Part shown: piece after piece, positions 1-6,234 of the stretch
Position numbering within the stretch: position 1 is the first letter of the stretch
Layout: each line of letters begins with the position of its first letter
Position numbers and translations under genes: made by a program
Assembly (NCBI GenBank): GCA_902783515.1
Contig: CACZRK010000281.1
Span: 1 to 13,380, forward strand
DNA from: an uncultured Coriobacteriaceae bacterium
GTDB taxonomy: Bacteria > Actinomycetota > Coriobacteriia > Coriobacteriales > UMGS124
Direction: 5' to 3'
DNA length: 13,380 nucleotides
Notes under the pieces: generated by a model
Database searches by the model: none
Told to the model about the DNA's origin: nothing
What the model saw: the letters and a program-made list of their open reading frames with translations, nothing else

Positions 1-1136
1 GTGTGGCTCTTGTGCTTGCCATCGTAGTTGCAGGTGATGGAGCCGGCGCCGATGTTGACGCCCTCCCCCATCTGCGTGTCGCCGATGTAGGACAGGTGCG
101 GCACCTTGGAGCCGCGGCCGATCGTGGAGTTCTTGATCTCCACATGGGTGCCGGCCTTGGAGCCGTCCATGAGATGGGCGCCGGGGCGCAGGTAGGCGCG
201 AGGGCCGCAGTCGACGTCATTGTCGATGACGGCGCCGATGGCCACGGTCTCATCGACGACGGAGCCGTTGCCCACCGTGGTGTCGGTCAGGCGGGTGTTC
301 GGGCCGATCACGCAGTCCTCCCCGATGCTGACGCGACCGGTCAGGATGCAGCCGGGCAGGATCGCGGTGTCACGGCCGATGGTGACGTCGGGGCCGACCC
401 AGACCTGCGTGGGGTCGAGCATCGTGACGCCGGTGGCCATGAGCTCGCCGTTGATGCGGCCCTGCATGACGCGAGTGGCGGCGGCGAGGATCTGGACCAT
501 GTCGGTCAGATAGAACTCGTGCTGGGCGTTCGCCTGCGTGAGCTCACCGATGTGCGCGACGAGGGCCTGCGCGTCAAAGCAGTAGACACCCGCGTTGCAG
601 GTGGTGCAGGCCGCCTCCTCGGGCGTGCAGTCCTTCTGCTCCACGATGCGCGTCGCGAAGCCGGCGGCGTCTACCATCACGCGGCCGTAGCCGGTGGGGT
701 TGTCGTAGACCATCGTGAGCAGCGCGCCGCCGCGCGACCCGCGCGCGGTGTGGACGAGCCCGAACAGCGTGGAGGAGCGCAGCAGCGGGGTGTCGCCGCA
801 GAGCACGAGCACGGGGCCCGCCTGGATGCCGGCCTGGTCCATCGCGACGCGGACGGCGTGACCGGTGCCGAGGCGCTCGGTCTGCTCGACGCACTCGACG
901 TCGGGCTGGCCATCCAGGATGGCGCGGACCTCGTCGGCGTGGCTGCCCACCACGACCACGATGCGGCCGCAGCGCGCGTCGCGGGCGGCGTCGACGGCCC
1001 ATTGGACCATCGGGCGGCCGAGAATCTCGTGGGCGACCTTGGCGTGCTTGGACTTCATGCGCGTGCCCTCGCCCGCGGCGAGAATGATCGCCGTAGCGGA
1101 CTCACAGCACGAGGGATCAGGGGTCTGCTGTGTCAT
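1..1136 (-). CDS. glmU: GlmU, bifunctional UDP-GlcNAc pyrophosphorylase / GlcN-1-P acetyltransferase (3' end outside window)
   Basis: GlmU acetylates glucosamine-1-phosphate and couples it to UTP, giving the UDP-GlcNAc used for peptidoglycan in the cytoplasm. Read from the ATG at 1136, the protein opens with the nucleotidyltransferase signature LAAGEGTRMKSKHAKV (from residue 19), followed by QTERLGTGHAV and LVLCGDTPLL. The C-terminal half is a left-handed beta-helix of hexapeptide repeats (for example the segments around GPDVTIGRDTAILPG and IGAGSITCNYDGKHK, the acetyltransferase active-site region). The window holds 378 codons; the family is about 450-460 residues, so roughly 80 are missing beyond position 1. 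The start is supported by AAGGAG five bases upstream. It follows tRNA-Gln by 88 bases and may share its promoter. An N-terminal stretch with two adjacent Cys (residues 10-11) precedes the fold and is not part of it. Family assignment is secure. Confidence 0.96.
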   Translation of the reverse strand, partial: MTQQTPDPSCCESATAIILAAGEGTRMKSKHAKVAHEILGRPMVQWAVDAARDARCGRIVVVVGSHADEVRAILDGQPDVECVEQTERLGTGHAVRVAMDQAGIQAGPVLVLCGDTPLLRSSTLFGLVHTARGSRGGALLTMVYDNPTGYGRVMVDAAGFATRIVEQKDCTPEEAACTTCNAGVYCFDAQALVAHIGELTQANAQHEFYLTDMVQILAAATRVMQGRINGELMATGVTMLDPTQVWVGPDVTIGRDTAILPGCILTGRVSIGEDCVIGPNTRLTDTTVGNGSVVDETVAIGAVIDNDVDCGPRAYLRPGAHLMDGSKAGTHVEIKNSTIGRGSKVPHLSYIGDTQMGEGVNIGAGSITCNYDGKHKSH

Positions 1137-1224
1137 GAATGCTCCTTCCAGACGATGCGCACCCACCCGCCCGCGAAAACGGCGCGGTGGCGTGCGGTTG
1201 CCGGCCTGGGCGGAGGCTGCGAGG

Positions 1225-1299
1225 TGGCTGGGATAGAGGGATTCGAACCCCCATAACGGGCACCAAAAACCCGGGTCCTAACCGTTGGACGATATCCCA
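1225..1299 (-). tRNA. tRNA-Gln (anticodon UUG), CCA encoded
   Basis: On the minus strand the sequence folds as a full cloverleaf: acceptor TGGGATA/TATCCCA, D stem GTCC/GGAC, anticodon stem CGGGT/GCCCG with loop TTTTGGT (anticodon TTG, reading CAA), T stem GGGGG/CCCTC with loop TTCGAAT. The U1-A72 pair and G73 discriminator are identity features of bacterial tRNA-Gln. The CCA end is encoded at 1225-1227. It lies just ahead of glmU on the same strand. Confidence 0.95.
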
Positions 1300-1393
1300 A
1301 TTGCCACGTGCGTGACAGGCGCTCCGCCATCCACGTGCCTGGCGCGCCATGCGTCGACGCGCGAGGACAGGCGGCGCGGAGGCCGTCGGGGAA

Positions 1394-1421
1394 AGTCTAC
1401 CAGCAAGGCGCAGTGCGTCAA
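1394..1421 (-). promoter_or_regulatory. Sigma-70 type promoter for tRNA-Gln (and possibly glmU)
   Basis: On the minus strand TTGACG (1416-1421) and TAGACT (1394-1399) are separated by 16 bases, and a TG one base ahead of the -10 gives an extended -10 element. This is the best match to a housekeeping promoter in the window. Transcription would begin near 1387, about 90 bases before the mature tRNA 5' end. The rest of the 1300-1558 interval is GC-rich (including a low-complexity GGGGCGCGG-type run near 1466-1495) and holds no gene I can support. Confidence 0.6.
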
Positions 1422-1558
1422 GGCGGCAGCAGGGGCGCGCGTTCGATCACCATACGGGCCGGGCTGGGGCGCGGCGCGGGGCGCGGGGCGCGCGATGCGG
1501 CGTGGGGCGTTTCGCTGGGCACGCGTGGCCGCACGACACGCCCGCCATTCCCACGAGG

Positions 1559-2545
1559 CTACCTGCGCTCCCCCTCGGCGCGGGCGTCATCCCCGAGCGC
1601 GGCGCACAGGGCGTCGAGCAGCGTGACCGCCGCGCTCTGGACGTCATGGTCGGTGACGGAGCCGTCATAGCTGTTCATGCCCGGCAGCTCCACGCGCAGG
1701 CGGCACGGCAGCCCCGGCGCGGACGCGATCGCCGATGTCACCCGGTCGCCGAGCTCGTCCAGGTTGTCGGCGCGCACGTAGAGGGTACCCTCGCCGATCT
1801 CCGAGGCGTCGCGAATCTCGGACGTCGTGACCAGCAGCGCCACGTCGTAGGGCGCCATGCGCCGCAGGATCTCGTCGTTGAGGGCGTCAACCAGCACGAT
1901 GCGGGCGTCCGCCGTCGTGGCGAGCCCGACGTTCCACAGGCGGCTCACGATGTTGCGCGAGATCGGGTCGGTGCCGGTGGCGACGATGCGGTTGCGCTCC
2001 AGCACCTCGGCGGCGCGGGACAGGCCGAAGCGCGGCTTGCTGAAGTCGGCGGGCGCGGCCTTGCCCATCCACACGTGGTGAAGGCGGTCGATGGCGTCAA
2101 AGGTCTCCTGGAACGCGGTGCCGTCCGGGAAGATGCCGGAGTTCGCCTGGAACTCGCGTACGGCCGCCTCGGTGTGCGGCCCATAGGTGCCGTCGACCTC
2201 GCCGCACGAGAAGCCCAGGACGTTCAGGGTCATCTGCAAATGCGAGACGTCGGCGCCATGGAAGGGCGGGACGCGCAGGTAGAGCGTGCGGTCGCCCATC
2301 TTGTAGGTCGCGTCCACGAGCTCGACCCAGGTCGTCTCGTCCACGCAGTCGCCGGCGGGAAGGCCCTGCTGGCTGCGGAACGAGCGGACGGCCTTCACCG
2401 TCGTGGGCCCGAACGAGGATGCGTCAAGCTCCTCGTCGGCGATGGCGTATCCCAGCGACACGAGACGCTGCTGGACGTCCTCCACGGCAGCGCCGTTCTG
2501 ACCCGCGCAGATATCCTTCACGCTCTTACACCTCTCGACAGTCAT
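1559..2545 (-). CDS. PG-binding protein with two peptidoglycan-binding repeats and a degenerate amidase-like C-terminal domain
   Basis: The 328-residue protein from ATG 2545 (MTVERCKSVKD) has two PG_binding_1-type three-helix repeats: about residues 18-78 (QQRLVSLGY, FGPTTVKAVRSFRSQQGL) and 96-157 (LQMTLNVLGF, YGPHTEAAVREFQANSGIFPDG). These bind peptidoglycan-like material. Residues about 172-317 have the order of elements of an N-acetylmuramoyl-L-alanine amidase (Amidase_3) fold: SRNIVSRLW, YDVALLVTTSE, GTLYVRADN and LRVELPGMNSYDG. The zinc-binding His/Glu residues expected at those places are not seen. No signal peptide or membrane segment is visible from this start. The frame stays open upstream to 2827, but that extension is Arg-rich and low quality, so it is not coding. 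The Shine-Dalgarno is weak (GGGG). This architecture resembles actinobacterial CwlM. Repeats are confident; the C-terminal reading is inference. Confidence 0.8.
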   Translation of the reverse strand: MTVERCKSVKDICAGQNGAAVEDVQQRLVSLGYAIADEELDASSFGPTTVKAVRSFRSQQGLPAGDCVDETTWVELVDATYKMGDRTLYLRVPPFHGADVSHLQMTLNVLGFSCGEVDGTYGPHTEAAVREFQANSGIFPDGTAFQETFDAIDRLHHVWMGKAAPADFSKPRFGLSRAAEVLERNRIVATGTDPISRNIVSRLWNVGLATTADARIVLVDALNDEILRRMAPYDVALLVTTSEIRDASEIGEGTLYVRADNLDELGDRVTSAIASAPGLPCRLRVELPGMNSYDGSVTDHDVQSAAVTLLDALCAALGDDARAEGERR

Positions 2546-2618
2546 TGCGGTACCCCGGCCACACGTCACGCCCGTGGCCGGCGCACGACGACGCGGAGTC
2601 CCCCACGCGCGTCGCGAC

Positions 2619-2635
2619 GTGACACATTTTGCCAC
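2619..2635. promoter_or_regulatory. Candidate operator, inverted repeat GTGACA-N5-TGCCAC
   Basis: The 17-bp sequence has 6-bp arms that are complementary except at one position, around an A/T-rich centre in a GC-rich setting. It lies about 75 bases upstream of the PG-binding protein start and overlaps the weak -10 candidate on the minus strand. This size and symmetry suit a dimeric regulator. No regulator is named, and a chance occurrence is possible. Confidence 0.25.
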
Positions 2636-2893
2636 AGGGCACGCGCGGGCGCGCCGGTGGGTGTCGCACATGCGTCGCTTCTGTGTCGCGCGCATCCGCC
2701 GGATGGCCGGCCGACGGCGTTTTGCGACGTCAGATGCATTGACGCGCATCTTCACGTGTATGGCGGTCGCGTGACGGATCGCGTGACGAGACAAGCTGAT
2801 TTCAAGCAGATCGACGGGCGGCGTCACAGCTCACGAACTGCGCACGTCCGCGGCGTATGCTGGGCACACCTGCGCGCGTCTGCGCACTCCTGC

Positions 2894-2929
2894 GCGGGAG
2901 TCCGTGAGGTCGCGGGAGTCCGTGAGGTC
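2894..2929. repeat. Two perfect tandem copies of an 18-bp unit
   Basis: GCGGGAGTCCGTGAGGTC occurs at 2894-2911 and again, identically, at 2912-2929, followed by a partial third copy (GATGAGGTC, 2930-2938). It lies in the non-coding region ahead of the L,D-transpeptidase, about 215 bases before its start. Such a repeat can change copy number by slippage. Confidence 0.9.
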
Positions 2930-3143
2930 GATGAGGTCGGGCCGTGGAATCGCCCGCGTTCGACGGCGAGTCTCCAATTCCGAGTGCTCCACTTCCAATA
3001 ATGGGGTACAACGGGAGGAAGGGGCGCCCTCGGGCGTCTCGACGTCATCACGGGCCTCGTCGGCAGCCGCGCCGACAGGCACCGTTCGGAACGCTGACCC
3101 GCGCCATGGGGGCACGCCCTCGTGCGCGAGTTCGGAGGCAGAT

Positions 3144-4310
3144 ATGCACATGAATGTTGCCATGAGGGTCGGGCTGATCGCGGCCTTCGCCGTGGTGCTC
3201 GCGCTGGGCGTGGGCGTCGCGCACGCGTTCGCCAACGACCAGGCGACGTACGACATCATCCCCGACAACACCTACGTCGCCGGCGTGGACGTCTCGGGCA
3301 TGACCGCCGACGAGGCCGAGGGCGCCGTCAGCGCCGCGATGTCCGCGGAGGCCGCGAGCGTCGACGTCACGCTGACGACGAGCGACACCGGCGAGACGTT
3401 CCAGATCTCGCTTGCCAACGAGGTCACCTACGACGTGGCGAGCGCCGTCGATGAGGCCGTCTCCCTGCGCCATGGCGCGAGCGCCCTCTCACGGCTCGTC
3501 GACGGCGGCGACGGCAACGGCGAGCGCACGGACATCGACGTCCACTACACGCTGGACACCTCTAGCGTCGCGGAGCAGATCCAGAGCCTCGCCGCGTCCA
3601 TCGACGTTCCCGCGGCGGACGCCACCCGCACGTTCAACGCCGACGGCACCGTGACGATCACGCCCGAGACCTACGGCCGTGCGGTCGACGTCCAGGCAAC
3701 CACGGACGCCGTCCTGGCAACGCTGCAGAACGCGATCGCGAACAGCGGCTCGCTCGAGAACCTCACGTCCACGCAGCTCTCCGCCACCATGACGGTCAAC
3801 CAGGTCGCGCCCTCCGTCGTGCAGGCAAACATGACGGACTGCATCGTGGTCGACTACGCGCAGTTCCTGCTGACCGTCTACGACAACACCGGCACCGCCA
3901 TCTGGTCCTGCAACATCGGCTATGGGCGCGGCTGGGAGGACGGCGTGAACTACAACAGTCCCGAGGGCCTGCACTACATCGAGTACTTTGACCCGGCGCC
4001 CACCTGGGCCAACCCCGACCCCAACGGCTGGGGCAAGGACTACAAGGCCTACTACGGCCCGGGCGACGAGGGCAACCCCATGGGCAGCCGCGAGATGAAG
4101 ATCAGCGACGCCTACCTCGTGTTCATCCACGGCGTCACCGACCCGAACTGCATCGGCAACCGCCTGAGCCATGGCTGCATCAACGTGTGGGACAGCCAGG
4201 TCATCGAGCTCTATGACCTGCTGTACGCGAACGCGACCGCGCACAACAGCTCCAGCGTCGGTGGCGACGGCGAGCCGATCTACGTGAACTTCATCAACTA
4301 CCCGGGCTAA
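3144..4310 (+). CDS. L,D-transpeptidase with YoaR-type peptidoglycan-binding domain and YkuD catalytic domain
   Basis: The enzyme is predicted to make 3-3 (or protein-to-wall) cross-links in peptidoglycan outside the membrane. The 388-residue protein starts at ATG 3144, five bases after GGAGG. Residues 8-30 form an uncleaved-looking membrane anchor or signal peptide (VGLIAAFAVVLALGVGVAHAFA). Residues about 40-200 resemble the PG_binding_4/YoaR domain: VAGVDVSGMTADEAEGAV near the start and FNADGTVTITPETYGRAVD near 164-182. Residues about 233-385 are the YkuD domain, with the catalytic motif intact: His329-Gly in VFIHG, then SHGC at 342-345 with Cys345 as nucleophile. It is the only plus-strand gene here, standing alone, and is followed after about 50 bases by a T-run hairpin terminator. 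An alternative ATG at 3150 is spaced less well. Substrate partners cannot be told from sequence. Confidence 0.92.
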   Translation: MHMNVAMRVGLIAAFAVVLALGVGVAHAFANDQATYDIIPDNTYVAGVDVSGMTADEAEGAVSAAMSAEAASVDVTLTTSDTGETFQISLANEVTYDVASAVDEAVSLRHGASALSRLVDGGDGNGERTDIDVHYTLDTSSVAEQIQSLAASIDVPAADATRTFNADGTVTITPETYGRAVDVQATTDAVLATLQNAIANSGSLENLTSTQLSATMTVNQVAPSVVQANMTDCIVVDYAQFLLTVYDNTGTAIWSCNIGYGRGWEDGVNYNSPEGLHYIEYFDPAPTWANPDPNGWGKDYKAYYGPGDEGNPMGSREMKISDAYLVFIHGVTDPNCIGNRLSHGCINVWDSQVIELYDLLYANATAHNSSSVGGDGEPIYVNFINYPG

Positions 4311-4363
4311 CGGCCGCACGCGCCCGCAGGTGACGGGCGGGCGTCGGGCGGGCGCGATGCAAG

Positions 4364-4428
4364 AAAAACCGACCTGTGAGGTCGCCGCGCGAGAAAAGGG
4401 CGCGCGTGACCGCACGGGTTGGTTTTTT
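4364..4428 (+). terminator. Hairpin 1 of copy A, terminator of the L,D-transpeptidase gene
   Basis: The arms AAAAACCGACCTGTGAGGTC and GACCGCACGGGTTGGTTTTT pair with three mismatches in 20, enclose a second GC-rich stem (CGCGCG/CGCGCG), and end in six T on the plus strand. Five A on the 5' side make it usable on the minus strand too. Confidence 0.75.
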
Positions 4429-4541
4429 GTGCGGGCCGGAAGACCCCGGACCGGTAGTACGAAGTGCGGCAACAGTATCACCGCAGGCCGGACTACCTCC
4501 GTAATGTGAGAGTCGCCCGAACTCTGGGAATCACGAGTCGG

Positions 4542-4574
4542 AAAAGCCGAGGCGTGACCGCACGAGTCGGCTTT
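4542..4574 (-). terminator. Hairpin 2 of copy A, likely terminator for DUF554 transcripts
   Basis: AAAAGCCGAGGCGTG and CACGAGTCGGCTTT form a stem with two mismatched positions around a short loop. On the minus strand it ends in TTTT. It lies about 150 bases beyond the DUF554 stop, with hairpin 3 (arms GACCGCACG/CGTGCGGTC, 4586-4625) in between. It can serve either strand. Confidence 0.5.
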
Positions 4575-4722
4575 CTCGACGGCGCGACCGCACGCGCGCC
4601 CTTTTATAACGTCCCCCGTGCGGTCAGTGCCCCTCCCAATCAGCCACCAACGCTACCCCGTCGTCATCAGGCCGTCATGCGAGGCTACGCATGGCAACGG
4701 CCGCGACCACCGCCACACCTCG

Positions 4723-5433
4723 CTACGCGAGCAGCCCCGCGGCGCCGAGCGCCCACATGGCGAGCGGCACCACGAGCAGCGCGGGCACGAGGTTGAGGAT
4801 CTTGAACGTCGTGACCTCGATCATGTTAAGCCCAGTCGCAAGAATCATGAGGCTGCCGGTGCAGGAGAGCTCCAGGATGAGCGCGTCCGACATGAAGGGC
4901 GCGATCACCCCCGCCAGCAGCACGACCGCTCCCTGGAAGACGAGCGTGAACAGCGCGGAGCCGAACACCCCCACGCCCATGGCGGCGGTCATCATGATGC
5001 CGCTCACGAAGTCCAGCACCGACTTGGTGTAGAGCAGGTCAAAGCCGGCACCCAGACCCGCGTCAAGCGACCCGACGATCGTCATCGCGCCCACGTTCAT
5101 GACCAGACATGACGTGACGAAGGCGCGGGCGATCGCCGTGCCCTGACCCGGGCCGGTGAGCCGCCCTGTGAGTCGCTCCGTCCAGCGGCTCACGTGCCCG
5201 TCGATGTCAAGCGCCTCGCCGACAGCCAGCCCGACCACCGTCGCGATGATCATCACGAGGACGTTCGGCTCGGCGACGGCCCCCTGCACGCCGATGACGA
5301 TCGTGCACAGCCCGAGCCCACGCATGAGGACGTCCGAGATGCGCTCGGGCAGACCGCGCCGCACGAGCAGCCCGATCGCGCAGCCCGCGACGATCGCGAT
5401 CGTGTTGACGATCACCGCCCACATCCCGCGCAC
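4723..5433 (-). CDS. DUF554 family integral membrane protein
   Basis: The 236-residue, very hydrophobic protein has about seven or eight membrane segments (roughly residues 6-24, 40-54, 56-74, 103-121, 140-160, 161-181, 190-205 and 212-234). It matches DUF554 (YdfK/YqgA type) by the N-terminal pattern VIVNTIAIVAGCAIGLLV, the central KSVLDFVSGIMMTAAMGVGV segment and the FQGAVVLLAG that follows. Function is unknown in the family; a transport role is often guessed. The GTG at 5433 sits right behind GGAAGGGG; ATG 5424 (MWAVIVNT) is an alternative that fits the family N terminus equally well. It lies 76 bases after napD on the same strand, so it may be read through from the nap transcript, but nothing in the sequence links it to nitrate. 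Confidence 0.88.
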   Translation of the reverse strand: MRGMWAVIVNTIAIVAGCAIGLLVRRGLPERISDVLMRGLGLCTIVIGVQGAVAEPNVLVMIIATVVGLAVGEALDIDGHVSRWTERLTGRLTGPGQGTAIARAFVTSCLVMNVGAMTIVGSLDAGLGAGFDLLYTKSVLDFVSGIMMTAAMGVGVFGSALFTLVFQGAVVLLAGVIAPFMSDALILELSCTGSLMILATGLNMIEVTTFKILNLVPALLVVPLAMWALGAAGLLA

Positions 5434-5509
5434 TCACCCCTTCCGCTCCCACGCCCTTTCGGCCACGCACCCTTCTGACTCCGCGCCCCTTCGTCCCCGC
5501 GCCGGCCGC

Positions 5510-5911
5510 CTACGACCGACGTCCGTCGTCAAGGGGCTTCTCGACGGCGTCGGGGTCGGGGTCGACGGCGTCGGGGTCGGGCTCGACGGTCGGGTCGGCC
5601 TTCCCCGTGGCGGCGCGGGCGCGGTTCTTCGCGCGCTGGGCGAGGATGGTGGGGTCATCCTCGAAGTTCGCGTAGATGAGGTCGATGCCGATGATGCCGT
5701 CGATGCCGACGAAGCCGTTCGCCGTGGCCTGCGACTCGTCCACCGTGTCCCGCTCGATCGTGATGACGACCTTGCCGACGCTCGACCCGTTCTTGCCGGG
5801 CACGGCCCGCAGCGTCTCGTGCACCTCCACGCCGGGGACGGCCGCGAGTGCCGCGGCAACCTGGTCGAGCCGGTCGGGCATGGTCTCGATCACTAAGCTG
5901 GAGATGACCAT
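5510..5911 (-). CDS. napD: NapD, cytoplasmic chaperone for NapA maturation
   Basis: NapD binds the twin-arginine signal of NapA and holds back export until the molybdenum cofactor is in place. The first about 85 of 133 residues match the family: VISSLVIETMPDRLDQVAAAL, PGVEVHET, GKVVITIERDT, then GFVGIDGIIGIDLIYANFEDD. The rest is a non-family tail, basic (AQRAKNRARAATGK) and then acidic/proline-rich, with a 7-residue unit PDPDAV(D/E) repeated in tandem at 111-124. The ATG at 5911 has GAGGAG nine bases upstream. It follows napA in the same direction after 323 bases, which supports a joint role, although the gap contains a strong hairpin. Confidence 0.9.
   Translation of the reverse strand: MVISSLVIETMPDRLDQVAAALAAVPGVEVHETLRAVPGKNGSSVGKVVITIERDTVDESQATANGFVGIDGIIGIDLIYANFEDDPTILAQRAKNRARAATGKADPTVEPDPDAVDPDPDAVEKPLDDGRRS
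5541..5582 (-). repeat. In-frame 21-bp tandem duplication in the napD tail
   Basis: Two 21-bp units, 5541-5561 and 5562-5582, differ only at the last base. They encode PDPDAV followed by D or E on the minus strand. Being seven codons long, copy-number change would keep frame. Confidence 0.9.
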
Positions 5912-6234
5912 CTGTGTGCGCTCCTCGCGTGTCGTGTCGTGTCATGTAACGTCGCATCGCGTGGCGTGTGGCGTGGCGGCGTATGGCGTCGTGTGGCGGC
6001 GCCGCGCCGCGTCTCGTCAGCCCGCTCGTGGGCCCGCACCGTCCGCGCACCCACCGCGCGGCTGGCCCGCGCATGCGTCCGCGCCGCTCACGCGGCATGC
6101 CGGACGGAAGAGGCGCCGGGGCGATCACGGTGACCGTCCCGGCGCCTCGCAGATCTCACGTGCGGCCTATCATAGCGCGTCCGCACCGGGCGCGCGCCGA
6201 CGCGCCCCGGCACGGATGCGGCCGATGCCTCGCC
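5912..6234. other. napA-napD intergenic region with low-complexity leader
   Basis: No gene is supported here. From 5929 there are three tandem GTGTC units followed by a degenerate GTGGCGTG-type run up to about 6000, ahead of napD. A strong hairpin lies at 6110-6148. On the minus strand TATGAT at 6169-6174 could be a -10 element for napD, but no -35 is visible. Processing of a napA-napD transcript and separate transcription are both possible. Confidence 0.5.
6110..6148 (-). terminator. Strong stem-loop between napA and napD (attenuator, terminator or mRNA stabiliser)
   Basis: Arms GAGGCGCCGGG (6110-6120) and CCCGGCGCCTC (6138-6148) pair perfectly over 11 bp around a 17-base loop that itself contains TCAC-G-GTGA. 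On the minus strand it is followed only by TTCC, not a T run, so it is a weak intrinsic terminator at best. Its position after napA could protect the upstream message or lower napD expression. Confidence 0.5.

Larger units (their letters stand above)
2546..3143. other. Divergent intergenic region of about 600 bp
   Basis: This separates the minus-strand PG-binding gene from the plus-strand L,D-transpeptidase, so it should hold two promoters. Open frames crossing it encode Arg/Pro-rich, family-less peptides and lack ribosome sites. I find no convincing -35/-10 pair. On the minus strand CAAAAT at about 2626-2631 preceded by TGG is a weak extended -10 candidate. A near-palindrome (2619-2635) and a tandem repeat (2894-2929) are listed separately. 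Confidence 0.6.
4364..4625 (+). repeat. Interspersed multi-hairpin element, copy A
   Basis: This shares its full length, in inverted orientation, with copy B at 9457-9719. The order is hairpin 1 (4364-4428), a core (4429-4546), hairpin 2 (4542-4574) and hairpin 3 (4586-4625). The core aligns without gaps to copy B over 118 nt with 12 differences by hand count, and includes the invariant stretch CTACCTCCGTAATGTGAGAG. Hairpins 1 and 2 have A-rich 5' and T-rich 3' edges like bidirectional terminators. The outer modules of the two ends are related in inverted form (AAAGCCGACTCGTG followed by A/C and GGTC), as in a MITE. It begins about 50 bases after the L,D-transpeptidase stop. I do not recognise it as a named family. 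Confidence 0.9.

Noticed and set aside
3..1256. Plus-strand open frame across glmU
   Set aside because: It lies opposite a clear GlmU and runs through the tRNA-Gln 3' end; its composition is that of a GC-skewed shadow.
2739..2764. Plus-strand promoter TTGACG...TATGGC
   Set aside because: The spacer is only 14 bases and the hexamers are poor at 16-18.
2546..2827. N-terminal extension of the PG-binding protein up to 2827
   Set aside because: The added residues are Arg-rich with no signal peptide or domain, and no ribosome site precedes them; the PG-binding fold begins after the ATG at 2545.
2904..3143. 80-residue N-terminal extension of the L,D-transpeptidase
   Set aside because: It would place a Ser/Arg-rich stretch ahead of a clear signal or anchor segment, and GGAGG with ideal spacing marks ATG 3144.
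4464..4600. Small protein encoded by the repeat core (similar peptides from both copies, MRQ-YHRRP...)
   Set aside because: The frames start with GTG without a ribosome site, the opposite strand is equally open and equally similar, and most differences between copies in this frame change the amino acid. The similarity reflects DNA identity, not protein selection.
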